A stretch of DNA of 64,000 bases from Flavobacterium sp. 270 (GCF_004368785.1 NZ_SODM01000001.1:558001-622000), one strand, 5' to 3'; counted from the first letter of the stretch, positions 17,168 to 26,880 are shown. Program-made: numbers and translations. Notes: a model not told the origin generated them from the sequence alone.

Positions 17168-18211
17168 ATGAAAAATTCAACACATAAAAACAGTTTCATC
17201 AACAGATTATTATCTGTTATTGCCATAATCATTATCCTTTCCGGAATTATCTATTTCGGGGTTTATTTGGTATCATCGTCAAATAGCGAGGAAACCAATG
17301 ATGCTCAGGTAGAATCGTACATTAATCCCGTTTCTGCAAGAGCCAGCGGTTACATTACAAAAGTGCTTTTTGAGGAGCATCAGGAAGTAAAAAAAGGCGA
17401 CACACTCGTTATTCTGGACAACAGAGAATATACGTTTAAAGTGCAGGAAGCCGAGGCAATTCTGGAAGATGCTTATGCGCAGATTCAGGTTTTAGATGCT
17501 TCTATAAATGTAGCACAAACCGGAGTTTTAGTAAGCAAAAATCAGATCGCTTCCGCGAAAGCGAGACTTTGGCAGCAAAAACAAGATAATGCAAGATTTC
17601 AGAAATTATTAAAAGACGAAGCCGTAACAGGTCAGGAATACGAACAGGTAAAAACCAGATATGACGTTGCCGAAAGTGATTTTAATGCTACAGAAAATGC
17701 TTTGCTTGGAAATATTTCTAAAATTAAAGAACTGCAAACCCGTAAAGCTTTATTAAACGCCGACATTAAACGCAAACAAGCCGTTTTGGATTTAGCCAAA
17801 GTAAACTTAGGATATACGATAATTACTTCGCCTTATTCTGGAAAAACAGGCCGTAAAAACATCTTAGAAGGACAACAAGTACAATTAGGACAACCTTTGG
17901 TTTCTATTGTAAACGAAAACCAAAAATGGATTACAGCTAATTTTAAAGAAACCCAAATGAGCCAGATGCATGTTGGTTCTGCTGTAAAAATCTCGGTTGA
18001 TGCTTTTTCGGGAAAAACCTACGATGGGAAAATTGAAGCCATTGCAGCTTCAACCGGATCTCGATTTTCACTTTTACCTGCAGATAATTCAACTGGAAAT
18101 TTTGTAAAAATCATTCAGAGAATCCCTGTGAAAATTGCATTTGTAAACGAAAAAGATATCGAAGAAGTAAAATCTGGAATGAATGTAACGGTAACTGTTC
18201 AAAATAAATAA
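17168..18211 (+). CDS. HlyD/EmrA-family membrane fusion protein
   Basis: The 347-residue adaptor has one N-terminal transmembrane helix (about 14-36), a biotinyl-lipoyl half-motif (SARASGYITKVLFEEHQEVKKGD), a long coiled coil (about 90-205) and the second lipoyl/beta-barrel half with NLGYTIITSPYSGKTGRK. It links the inner-membrane MFS pump with the TolC duct. It ends 2 bp before the MFS gene. Confidence 0.92.
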   Translation: MKNSTHKNSFINRLLSVIAIIIILSGIIYFGVYLVSSSNSEETNDAQVESYINPVSARASGYITKVLFEEHQEVKKGDTLVILDNREYTFKVQEAEAILEDAYAQIQVLDASINVAQTGVLVSKNQIASAKARLWQQKQDNARFQKLLKDEAVTGQEYEQVKTRYDVAESDFNATENALLGNISKIKELQTRKALLNADIKRKQAVLDLAKVNLGYTIITSPYSGKTGRKNILEGQQVQLGQPLVSIVNENQKWITANFKETQMSQMHVGSAVKISVDAFSGKTYDGKIEAIAASTGSRFSLLPADNSTGNFVKIIQRIPVKIAFVNEKDIEEVKSGMNVTVTVQNK

Positions 18212-18213
18212 TC

Positions 18214-19806
18214 ATGAACTCACATCCTTTTCTTAACGCAAAAGCACTACAATACAAAACGATAACTGTTTTAGTATTAGTCTTAATGTTATTGATTTCC
18301 TTATCGCAGTTTGCCCCTTTTGCACTCATCCAAAATCATGTAATGAGTTTTTACGGAGCACAATCTGAAGACATTTCTATGGCGGTTTTGGCCATGTATG
18401 CCGGAATTGTAACCATGCTTCCGATTCACTTTCGTTTGTTTCGTTATTTTTCTGCCAGAAACTATTTATTGACTGCTTTTTCTTTAGGAATTGCGCTTAG
18501 CATTGCGAGTTATGTAACACAGGATGTGATGGTTTTTATTTTGCTACGATTTTTTCAGGGTACAATTGCGGCGGTTTGTGCCGGAAGTTTGTTGATTATC
18601 ATTTTCTCTACACAGCCCGAAGCTAAAAAATCGGTTATAGGATCGGCTATTTTCTTTGGTTCAATTTCGGCTATTGCAGTAATTATCGGAGTTTTATCAT
18701 CTTGGATTACAGTAAATATGAACTGGAATTATATTTATTTTGTTTTGATAGGTTTGCAGATTTTAGCTTTGTTTTTTTCTTTGTTCATTTTTCAATCTAA
18801 ATTAATACAGCGCCAATATCCGCTCCATCAAATGGATTGGACTGGAACTTTATTTTTTGCCGTTTTTACTACTTCCCTGGCCTACGTTATGATTTACGGC
18901 CCAAAACAATATTGGTTTGCCGACGCTAAAATCAGAATCGTTGCTGCAACTAGTTTTATAATGCTTTTATTATTTCTGTACAAACAGTTTACGCTCAAAA
19001 GACCATCTATACATTTAAGCGTTTTTAAATACGGAAAATTTCTTTTGGGACTGTTTTTATTGCTTTTGTTTTACGGAATAAAAGATACGATTACTTTAAT
19101 TTATTCTTACGCGGGCAGTATTTTGGGCTGGAGTGCAACAGATATTGTCGAACTCGGAATTTATAATATCGCAGGAGTTATTCTTGCGATCTGGTTTACA
19201 GCCAAAATGATCCTTAAAAACAAACAAAATCTGCCGAAATTACTCATGAGCGGTTTTGTTTTAATGATCCTTTACAATTTATGGATGTATTATTTCCTGA
19301 CACCAAACTTAGATTTTTCAGATTTGATTCTGCCCGTATTGGTACAGGGAATTGCTTCAGGAAGTATCTTTTTATCGATCATGCTTTTTACACTTTCTGC
19401 TGTGCCTCCAACTACCGGAATGACGGGGATTATTGTTTGTGCGTACGCCAGATTTATAGCTTCTTTAAACTCTGTTTCCGGTTTTTATACTTTGCAGCTT
19501 AATTATATTCAGCAATATAAAGAAAGTTTTTTGAGTCACTTAACTACGCAGGAATCAACGTTTACAGAACGCAGTACACAATATCAAAGTTTGTTTGTTT
19601 CTAAAGGATATACCGCAGAACAAGCCAATCAGTTATCGGTTACTTTAATCAATAAAGCGATGGGAATACAAGGACAGTTATTGACCAACAGAGCAATATT
19701 TTTTATTGGCGCGGCTTTAATGCTTTTGGGTTTGGTGGTATTTATTGGTTTTGTTATTTCAAGCAAAGCTATCGCTTACAAAAAACAAAATATTCTCGCT
19801 GTTTAA
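18214..19806 (+). CDS. MFS multidrug transporter, DHA2/EmrB-like
   Basis: The 530-residue protein has about 14 hydrophobic segments. With an EmrA-like partner upstream, it fits the DHA2 drug:H+ antiporters, which work in EmrAB-TolC type pumps. Classical motif C is not obvious, and the sequence is divergent from EmrB. The substrates are unknown. Its neighbours (adaptor, TolC, TetR) make the role in efflux firm. Confidence 0.87.
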   Translation: MNSHPFLNAKALQYKTITVLVLVLMLLISLSQFAPFALIQNHVMSFYGAQSEDISMAVLAMYAGIVTMLPIHFRLFRYFSARNYLLTAFSLGIALSIASYVTQDVMVFILLRFFQGTIAAVCAGSLLIIIFSTQPEAKKSVIGSAIFFGSISAIAVIIGVLSSWITVNMNWNYIYFVLIGLQILALFFSLFIFQSKLIQRQYPLHQMDWTGTLFFAVFTTSLAYVMIYGPKQYWFADAKIRIVAATSFIMLLLFLYKQFTLKRPSIHLSVFKYGKFLLGLFLLLLFYGIKDTITLIYSYAGSILGWSATDIVELGIYNIAGVILAIWFTAKMILKNKQNLPKLLMSGFVLMILYNLWMYYFLTPNLDFSDLILPVLVQGIASGSIFLSIMLFTLSAVPPTTGMTGIIVCAYARFIASLNSVSGFYTLQLNYIQQYKESFLSHLTTQESTFTERSTQYQSLFVSKGYTAEQANQLSVTLINKAMGIQGQLLTNRAIFFIGAALMLLGLVVFIGFVISSKAIAYKKQNILAV

Positions 19807-19822
19807 TCTTATTTAAAGTAAA

Positions 19823-20425
19823 ATGAACACGCTAAAAAAGCAAAATCAGATTATGGATATTGCAGAAGCTTTATTTTGCAAACACGGATCTAAAGAAACC
19901 ACCGTAAGACTTATTACTCAGCAAGCCGGAATAAACACGGCAATGCTTAATTATTATTTTAAGTCGAAAGAGAATTTGTTTCTGATGGTTATCGAAAGAC
20001 GGATTAAACAATTTAAAACCCTCAAAAAAAGTTTACGTCCAAAAGACAAAAGCATTCTGGAAGAGTTTTTAGCTTATACCCAATTCTATATTGATTTAAT
20101 TGCCAACAATTTACCTTTCTACAGACTAATGATGGCAGAAAAATTACTAAATGAAAACAAAAATGTCGTTAACGCAATCAATCTATTCTTCTACTCCAAC
20201 ATCAAAACGCTAAAAACCATTATCGAAAAAGGCATTCAGGAAAACAAAATCGAAGTCACCGAAATCGAAACTATTCTAATGAATGTTGCCGGAGTTTTGG
20301 TTTATGCAATCCTGAAATCTGATGATGTTACTTTTCCTTTGAATGATTTGAATAAATTGAAGTTGCAAGGGCATATTAGGGCGGTTTTGGTGGGGTTTGT
20401 TGCGTACAATTTAGAACGCGGATGA
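19823..20425 (+). CDS. TetR/AcrR-family regulator
   Basis: This 200-residue protein has a TetR helix-turn-helix (VRLITQQAGINTAMLNYYFKSKENLF) and a CecR-like C-terminal domain. It is the last gene of the efflux operon and probably its repressor. Its last nine codons and stop form part of a 28-bp perfect inverted repeat with 20615-20642, so the C-terminal VAYNLERG is encoded inside an intergenic palindrome. Confidence 0.87.
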   Translation: MNTLKKQNQIMDIAEALFCKHGSKETTVRLITQQAGINTAMLNYYFKSKENLFLMVIERRIKQFKTLKKSLRPKDKSILEEFLAYTQFYIDLIANNLPFYRLMMAEKLLNENKNVVNAINLFFYSNIKTLKTIIEKGIQENKIEVTEIETILMNVAGVLVYAILKSDDVTFPLNDLNKLKLQGHIRAVLVGFVAYNLERG

Positions 20426-20642
20426 CAGGGGTTCGCGTTGCGAAGACGCGGATTTACACTGATTTTTTTGTTTCCCGCAGATTTTGCAGATTAAGCGGAT
20501 TTAATTTTAAATTCATTTCTAATCTGCTTAATCTGCAAAATCTGCGGGAAACAAAATGTACATTTCAAAATAAAAAATCCGCGTAAACCTGCGTTTTTGC
20601 GATAGCAAACCCGTGTCATCCGCGTTCTAAATTGTACGCAAC
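20399..20642. repeat. Nested palindrome overlapping the tetR 3' end
   Basis: The outer arms 20399-20426 and 20615-20642 are 28-bp perfect complements and belong to the 'acgcggatgaca' family, with similar sequence continuing inward. The inner palindrome (cccgcagattttgcagatt, about 20471-20499 against 20520-20549) belongs to a second family. Family members recur at 29786-29910 and 36817-36887. Confidence 0.85.
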
Positions 20643-20664
20643 AACAAGAATTAAATCTTTTTTA

Positions 20665-20696
20665 TTTGTATATATGTAGTTAACTACGTAGTTTTG
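20665..20696 (+). promoter_or_regulatory. GNAT-MarR promoter with embedded operator
   Basis: TTTG (20665-20668), 20 nt, TAGTTTTG (20689-20696) is an exact -33/-7 match. Between and over the -7 box lie two overlapping perfect 12-bp palindromes, gtagttaactac (20676-20687) and aactacgtagtt (20682-20693), a good MarR site. Confidence 0.75.
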
Positions 20697-20722
20697 TACA
20701 TATAATTTAATTCCACATAAAA

Positions 20723-21205
20723 ATGCAGATTCAACCCATACAAAACGAATACGAAACAGAAATAGTAGATTTGATTTTAAACATTCAGCAGAAAGAATTT
20801 AATGTTCCGATTACGTTAGAAGATCAGCCGGATTTGTTGAACATCAAAAACTTTTATTACCAATCTGGCGGTTGTTTTCTTGGAGCTTTTATCGACGGAA
20901 AATTGGTTGGAACTATTGCTTTGGTAAAATTCAGTCCCGAAGCTGGAGCGATCAGAAAAATGTTTGTGAGAAAAGAATTTCGAGGCAAAGAATTCGGAAT
21001 TGCAAAACAACTTCTGGAACAGTTAATTGCTTTCTGCAACCAAAACGGAATCAAAAACCTATATTTGGGAACGGTTGCCATACTGGAAGCTGCGCTGCGC
21101 TTTTACGAAAAGAACGATTTTAACCGAATAGCAAAAGAAGCGCTTCCGGAAAATTTTCCGTTAATGAAACCCGATAATGTATTCTGTCATTTAGCACTAA
21201 AATAA
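20723..21205 (+). CDS. GNAT-family N-acetyltransferase
   Basis: The 160-residue acetyltransferase has the acetyl-CoA loop in MFVRKEFRGKEFGIAKQLLEQL and the C-terminal ALRFYEKNDF. The substrate is unknown. It starts 1 bp before the MarR gene and is probably repressed with it through the promoter palindromes. A detoxifying or antibiotic-modifying role is possible. Confidence 0.88.
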   Translation: MQIQPIQNEYETEIVDLILNIQQKEFNVPITLEDQPDLLNIKNFYYQSGGCFLGAFIDGKLVGTIALVKFSPEAGAIRKMFVRKEFRGKEFGIAKQLLEQLIAFCNQNGIKNLYLGTVAILEAALRFYEKNDFNRIAKEALPENFPLMKPDNVFCHLALK

Positions 21206-21206
21206 A

Positions 21207-21680
21207 ATGAATATAATTGACGAAATTGGCATTCTCGCCATCTCAACAAGATTACAACGCCTGAGCGAACAACTTCGCAAAGACGGCGCGCTGATTTATA
21301 AATCTTTTGATATTGATTTTGAACCCAAATGGTTTCCTGTAATTTACACCCTGCATATCAAAGAAATGCTGAGCGTGGTAGAAATTGCCACCGAAATTGG
21401 CTACAGTCATCCTTCGACGATTAGTTTACTTAAAGAATTGGAAAAGCAAAAAATCATCAGTTCTAAAAAAGACAAACTCGACGAAAGAAAACGCCTGATT
21501 GTCTTAACCGCAAAAGGCAAAGAACTGGTCTCGAAAATGCAACCCGTTTGGAGCATCATGAAAGACACTTTAAACGAAATCACCGATAATCAAAACAATC
21601 TTCTAAAAGCGATTGAAGAAACGGAATTGAAATTGGCGAGGCAGGGATTTTTTCAGCGGGTTGAGGGGTTGAAGGGGTAA
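21207..21680 (+). CDS. MarR-family regulator
   Basis: The 157-residue winged-helix protein has the MarR core (VVEIATEIGYSHPSTISLLKELEKQKIISSKKDKLDERKRLIVLT). It follows the GNAT gene by 1 bp, and the palindromic operator in the shared promoter suggests autorepression released by a ligand. It is the last AT-moderate gene before the SIR2 island. Confidence 0.88.
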   Translation: MNIIDEIGILAISTRLQRLSEQLRKDGALIYKSFDIDFEPKWFPVIYTLHIKEMLSVVEIATEIGYSHPSTISLLKELEKQKIISSKKDKLDERKRLIVLTAKGKELVSKMQPVWSIMKDTLNEITDNQNNLLKAIEETELKLARQGFFQRVEGLKG

Positions 21681-21728
21681 TTTTTTCTCTGTTAGTAATC
21701 CTTTTTCTTGTTATCTCCATTAGTCAAA

Positions 21729-24700
21729 TTAATTAAAAAATTCTTTCTTTTTAAAAGATTCTATAAATTCAGACACTTTTGAATCATCTCCAAATATTTT
21801 AAGATATGAAATTCCAATAATTACCAGCTGTTTGCGGACAAAAGGAATTTCAACATTTTTAGGGTAGTCTTTTGAATATTTATCAAGTATCAATTTAAGT
21901 ACGTTTTTATGAGACAAAAACAAATCTTTATTCGATTCCTCACTAATCCATACGGCAATGTAATTCAAAATAGCCTCTAATGCTACTCCATTTTGAAAAA
22001 GCAATCTATTTAAGAGCAATTGCAGATTTTCATTTACTTCGGTTGGTGATATTTTATCTTCAATCAAGTTTGATAACTCTGATAAAGCATTAATAATATT
22101 CGTTTTATCATCAGATATAAAAGCATTACCAATTGTATTATAGTCTTCTTTTAAATTTAAATAGCTATGTATTTTTTCTTTCGTTTTCTTATAACCTCTA
22201 ATTTCATTTAATAGATTGCTCTCAACTTCTAAAAATGATAACATTTCTTTAAACATAAACTCGAAATCTGTATCGGTGTCTCTTAGCTTCCATTTATCGA
22301 TTTTATCAAGTTCTAATAACATTTTTTTATAAATTAATTTCGCTTCGGATTTAGTCCAAATTTTATCATTATTAAAAATCGACAAACTTAAAAAGTTATA
22401 TCCTAAACTTAACGATTTAGGTGAATTAAACCCTGTGTTAAAAACAAGATCACTATCTAAAAGTCCTTTTTTGAATTGATTAATTAAATCTTCCTTGCAG
22501 AAATAGTATAAAATTCTCCATGCTCCTGGATCTTTTATCTCTTTAAATTTAATTTTTTTTAATTGTTCTTTTACTTGTAATTGTTGTAAAGGTGTTAGCT
22601 TTGAATTTAAATTTCCAAAAACAAATATCAGATTTTCATTTTTTTCTATTTGAAATATTAGTTCATTAATTCTTTTTGAAATGGCTTTATTCTGAATATT
22701 TATATTTTTAAAAGAATCATTATGAACAATATTGTATAAAAAATTGATTGAGTTACTTTTTTCAAAATTATTAAGACAGCTTAATATAATACTGTTAAAC
22801 GTTATTTTATTTTTAATAATCTTTATAGCCTCTATAACAAAAATATACTCTTCATTACGACGATCATCAAAAGAAAATTTTTGAAATTCAGATTTTTTCC
22901 AAATTAAAAGAAATTTAGACTCCCAAATTTTAGGATGCACAGCAACGAATAGCTCAGAACAGAAATAAAGTATGGATTTTTTAAATTTCCACGGAAGTTC
23001 ATCTTTTAAATAAATAACTAATAAGTCTCTTAAAATTTGTTTTTTGTAGTCGCCTAATTCATCAGAATAAGCATAATCTTGGCCTATCCTTCTTATTACT
23101 TTTTCAGTTGAATATTGAAGGCTATAAAATAAACATGGAATCGGAAATTCTTCAAAAATAATTTTACACACCTCATACCATTCTTCAGCAGATTTTAAAG
23201 CATAATAGCCCGTTAAAGGAAGACCTAGTTCTAGTAATAATTGAATAAACTGTATTGATTTTGCCCTTTTACTAATATCATTAGACAATATTGTTTCATT
23301 AAACAATGAAAACCTTCCTGCTCCATAACGATCAATCTTTTGTGGCTTTATTTTTAAATCATCAACAATACTTTTAAATTGCTTATCAATTCCTTTAAAT
23401 CCTTTACTTTCTAAAATGGTAATATATGAGTTTATCTTATTTCTTTTAACAGAATTTAAATTCTGATCATAATAAATTATAGCCTGAAAATAAAATAATA
23501 GTTCTTCTGCACTACTTTTTTCAAAAACTGTTTTATTTGAACTTAAATACTCTGCAGCACTTTTAAGATCTAGTAAAGCTATTAAACCAGATTTTTTTAA
23601 TATATATTCTGCTTTACTAGGAGACCATGAATCTAATTCTAATTTCATGCTTTTAAAATCAAATGAAAAAGCATAAAATAAAGCTTTTTCATATTTTAAA
23701 ATATCATTATTATTCAGTTTTTTTGCTAAAGATAAAAATTGAGTTTTATCATAATAAAGAAGTAATCCTCTTAACTTCAAAAAACTAAATCTGCTCTTCT
23801 CATCTTCTGTTAACAGGAAACTTTCTAAAAATAAAACCTCTTCAGAATTCCAGAAACCTTCTATAGGCAACATTAAATCTTCAATAGCAATTAAGATTAA
23901 ATCAAAAATCTTTTTTTGTTTTATAATATCACTTTTTGAATCATTCAAAAGTTTAACCGAAAATTGGAGTAGACTAACTTTGCTACGTGAAAAGATAAAA
24001 TTATTTGACTTTATACGTGAACAATTTCTGTTTTCTACAATAACATTATAATGTTGAAGTATCTCATCTATTAATATTTTAATTTCATCTGGAGCCTTTG
24101 AAATTATTTTAGATGTACTTATAGAACTCCACTCATTTGCATATCTTGAAGAATTATATTGTTGAATAAATAAATCTGGAGTTTCAAAATTTTCTTCCTT
24201 CAAATAAGAAAATAATAAATTGAGAAGTGCTTTTTTTCTATCTATTTTTTTATTTAACTTTAATCCAGTTTCATCTTCCATAAACTGAATTATCAAATCA
24301 TCATCTAATGCAATTTTACATATTCTGAAATTCTCATAAAAAAGCTCCTTTTCATCTTCACCTTTATTTTTACTTACTTCAATTAAATAAATTTTATAAT
24401 TTTTTTTGCTTTCTCCATTTCTTTCAAGAACATCGCGAACCCATTTTATCCATTCTAAAAAATTTGGGTCAACACCAGAAAAACCAATTAAACAATAAGA
24501 TTCCTGCAAAAGTGAGATTCTCATTAATTGAGTAAATGCTTCATGCTTTTGAGGATATAAATCATAATCTTCCTTAGATATAACATAATGACTTCTTATA
24601 TCATTATCAAAACCATAAGGATCTTTATCCTTCCTTATGGATCCATGCAGTTTAATGATATTTCTATTTCGCTTAATTGCTAAATCTGAAGAGTGAACAA

Positions 24701-25556
24701 CAGTCTTTAGGCATTTTTCTATTTCCTTTTGAATTTTAAGTAATTCAATATTGTTTTGTTTTATAGAGCTTTCAATTCTAATCAATTCATATTCTGCTTG
24801 TTTTATTTCATTTTTTTTTGCATTAATTTCAGAATTAGACGATTGTATTGGCGTTGTTAATGTACTTACTGTATTACTAACTACATTATTTAAACTTTCG
24901 TTTTCCTCCATCAAATTAAGTATATCTTCTTGTTCTATTTTAAATGTACTAAAATGGATTAAATCATTAAATAATTTTTCATTTTTCTCTTCAATTGTTT
25001 TTTTAATAAGAAGGAGCTTCTCTTCATTTGTTTTGTCATTAGACAATTCAAGCATTTCATCATAATTCGTAGTGTAAATATTATTCCAAGGAAGATTGAT
25101 TAAAGATGAATGAAGATCAAGCATTGAATCTGTTAACTCAACTTCATTATTTTTACCTTGACATCTATTTACAATATATCGTTTACTGTCTTTTTCGATG
25201 ACTTTCGGAGTTTTATCTTCAATGTATGTTGATATTGCCTCTTGAAATCCTTTACGATTAATATATTGGGTCACCAAATCTAAATAACCTACACTATCTA
25301 TAAAATCACCTATTGCATCATCGATAAATTTTTTCTTAGGACTACGTTTTTTGACTGGTATATTTAAATAAGCTTTCTCGATCTCTTTACCATTCAAAAA
25401 GTAAGCCATGTCAAATAATAATTCCCACCATGATGGAAACATGTTATGAATATTTTTCCCAAAACCAGCCCCCACTAACACAGACATTTGTTTGCTTTCA
25501 AGTTTAGATTTTAGATTCTTTAAATTTTCAGTTGCAAAAGAAGGCTTATGATTCAT
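21729..25556 (-). CDS. Large SIR2-domain protein, putative defence NADase
   Basis: The 1275-residue protein starts with a SIR2-like NAD-binding domain. It shows SVLVGAGFG (25-33), PSWWELL (41-47), YTTNYDE (161-167, Asn164), the catalytic-type His304 in KLHGS and GFSGVDPNF (358-366). A coiled-coil insert (about 175-290, with a Lys/Glu helix at 240-285) splits the catalytic domain. The rest (about 400-1275) is helical and repeat-like with no recognised domain, as in the sensor halves of DSR1/DSR2-type proteins. Such proteins destroy NAD+ on phage infection and arrest the cell. It lacks the zinc cysteines of deacetylase sirtuins as far as I can see. It lies 49 bp after the RES gene in one unit. 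Defence is inferred; the NAD-binding fold is well supported. Confidence 0.85.
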   Translation of the reverse strand: MNHKPSFATENLKNLKSKLESKQMSVLVGAGFGKNIHNMFPSWWELLFDMAYFLNGKEIEKAYLNIPVKKRSPKKKFIDDAIGDFIDSVGYLDLVTQYINRKGFQEAISTYIEDKTPKVIEKDSKRYIVNRCQGKNNEVELTDSMLDLHSSLINLPWNNIYTTNYDEMLELSNDKTNEEKLLLIKKTIEEKNEKLFNDLIHFSTFKIEQEDILNLMEENESLNNVVSNTVSTLTTPIQSSNSEINAKKNEIKQAEYELIRIESSIKQNNIELLKIQKEIEKCLKTVVHSSDLAIKRNRNIIKLHGSIRKDKDPYGFDNDIRSHYVISKEDYDLYPQKHEAFTQLMRISLLQESYCLIGFSGVDPNFLEWIKWVRDVLERNGESKKNYKIYLIEVSKNKGEDEKELFYENFRICKIALDDDLIIQFMEDETGLKLNKKIDRKKALLNLLFSYLKEENFETPDLFIQQYNSSRYANEWSSISTSKIISKAPDEIKILIDEILQHYNVIVENRNCSRIKSNNFIFSRSKVSLLQFSVKLLNDSKSDIIKQKKIFDLILIAIEDLMLPIEGFWNSEEVLFLESFLLTEDEKSRFSFLKLRGLLLYYDKTQFLSLAKKLNNNDILKYEKALFYAFSFDFKSMKLELDSWSPSKAEYILKKSGLIALLDLKSAAEYLSSNKTVFEKSSAEELLFYFQAIIYYDQNLNSVKRNKINSYITILESKGFKGIDKQFKSIVDDLKIKPQKIDRYGAGRFSLFNETILSNDISKRAKSIQFIQLLLELGLPLTGYYALKSAEEWYEVCKIIFEEFPIPCLFYSLQYSTEKVIRRIGQDYAYSDELGDYKKQILRDLLVIYLKDELPWKFKKSILYFCSELFVAVHPKIWESKFLLIWKKSEFQKFSFDDRRNEEYIFVIEAIKIIKNKITFNSIILSCLNNFEKSNSINFLYNIVHNDSFKNINIQNKAISKRINELIFQIEKNENLIFVFGNLNSKLTPLQQLQVKEQLKKIKFKEIKDPGAWRILYYFCKEDLINQFKKGLLDSDLVFNTGFNSPKSLSLGYNFLSLSIFNNDKIWTKSEAKLIYKKMLLELDKIDKWKLRDTDTDFEFMFKEMLSFLEVESNLLNEIRGYKKTKEKIHSYLNLKEDYNTIGNAFISDDKTNIINALSELSNLIEDKISPTEVNENLQLLLNRLLFQNGVALEAILNYIAVWISEESNKDLFLSHKNVLKLILDKYSKDYPKNVEIPFVRKQLVIIGISYLKIFGDDSKVSEFIESFKKKEFFN

Positions 25557-25605
25557 AATGAGTATAATTGTATGAATTTTATAGTAAGTAATTTAATTAA
25601 TAAAG

Positions 25606-26580
25606 TTATTTTGTGAATTCAAATTTAAAATCGTCCTTAATGAAACTTTTAAAATCCAATTTTACATTTTTCTGATACTGTTTATCCTTTGGGTCTAAAT
25701 TTTTCCAGAATATTACATTCTTTTTGATATCTCCATATTTATGGAAAGTGAGAGCAAACTGCCCGCTTTCTTCATCATAACTTTGCAGTTCAACAATGTA
25801 AAATCTTTTTACCCTCATATGATTATCTACGAAATTTGGATTAATTGCAAAATTAACTCCTTGCATTAAAGTTTGAACACTTGGGTACATTAAAATATCC
25901 GTACACAAATTATGATTTCCATATATTCTTCTATGAGCAAAAGAAGCTGAAAGAGAATATCCTTTATCATTTATAAACTGACTATCAATATATTTTAAAA
26001 ATTCTGTGATACCTTCTTTCTGTTCTATTGGTAATAAATCATCAAACGGCTCACTAACTTTTTCTATTAACGCTTTTGCTAATAAATCAAAAGTATTTTT
26101 TGGATGTAAAGGGGATTGAAGAAAATTTTCAAAAACAAATGTCTGTCGAGAATTTATTTCCCAAGATGAAATACAAAATCTTTTCCCTTTATAATCTGAT
26201 TCCCTTACAACTTCTGCAAGTGCTGTAACAGGATTATTAGAACCGTAAAAGACAGGATGTTTAGGAAAATTGCATCTTCCAAGTTTTGTAAAAGCTGCTG
26301 GTGGATATGAGTGTTCTGTAAACAAATTAAAATTAGCAGACTCCGTAACTTCTCTTACTCTAAATATTCCAAAAGGAAAATCTCTAGGTTTTAGTAACAT
26401 CAAAAAATTAGGAAACTTTCCTAATTCACTAGTAATTTGCGTTGAAATAGTTTGAATGAATTTTTCAATATCATCATTCTCTTTAAATTCTGGCCACCCA
26501 AGTTTTTGAAATTTTTTAATTGCTATTTTTACTGTTTCAATATCAGCAAAATTTTCACTTTCTTTACTATTATTCTCCAT
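25606..26580 (-). CDS. RES-domain protein, putative NAD+ phosphorylase
   Basis: The 324-residue protein carries the three residues that name the RES family. They are Arg in FRVR (73-76), Glu123 in PVTALAEVV after GRCNFPKHPVFY (101-112), and Ser234 in YPSVQTLMQGVNFAINP. RES toxins such as MbcT degrade NAD+ by phosphorolysis. It is longer than TA-type RES toxins (about 150-200). There is an N-terminal extension of about 70 residues, and no antitoxin of the Xre-MbcA type is adjacent. I chose the ATG at 26580 because the upstream ATG at 26616 would add an unlikely hydrophobic stretch. It is the first gene of a two-gene operon with the SIR2 protein. Confidence 0.82.
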   Translation of the reverse strand: MENNSKESENFADIETVKIAIKKFQKLGWPEFKENDDIEKFIQTISTQITSELGKFPNFLMLLKPRDFPFGIFRVREVTESANFNLFTEHSYPPAAFTKLGRCNFPKHPVFYGSNNPVTALAEVVRESDYKGKRFCISSWEINSRQTFVFENFLQSPLHPKNTFDLLAKALIEKVSEPFDDLLPIEQKEGITEFLKYIDSQFINDKGYSLSASFAHRRIYGNHNLCTDILMYPSVQTLMQGVNFAINPNFVDNHMRVKRFYIVELQSYDEESGQFALTFHKYGDIKKNVIFWKNLDPKDKQYQKNVKLDFKSFIKDDFKFEFTK

Positions 26581-26746
26581 GAAATCTACATTTATAGCAA
26601 ATAAAATTATAAACATTATTATTTTTTTATAACTCTATACTGTCAAAATTTTTATTATTTAATTCTACATTTCTTTGGCAATATAAATTAATTTTATAAC
26701 ATTAAGCAAACGTAATTATACTTGTTTTTTATTTCAATTCTACTAT

Positions 26747-26780
26747 ATCTATATAATCTCATTATCTATATAATCTCATT
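26747..26780. repeat. 17-bp tandem duplication
   Basis: atctatataatctcatt occurs twice head to tail (26747-26763 and 26764-26780), upstream of the RES gene. It may mark an old boundary of the island. The gap 26617-26898 has no supported gene. Confidence 0.7.
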
Positions 26781-26840
26781 CTGTGGAACATTCATCACTA
26801 AAATTTGAAATTACTATACTCGAAAATTGATACAAAATTC

Positions 26841-26880
26841 AAAGTGGTTATTCGGAATTCCCGAACAACCACTTTTCTTT
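26841..26880 (-). terminator. Terminator of the 97-residue gene
   Basis: aaagtggtt and aaccacttt arms (26841-26855 and 26861-26875, one mismatch) form a 15-position stem with a 5-nt loop, about 20 bp after the stop of the hypothetical gene. Confidence 0.75.

Noticed and set aside
21729..25556. SIR2 protein as a protein deacetylase
   Set aside because: No zinc-binding Cys pairs were found, the length is far too great, and the order of motifs fits defence-type NADases.
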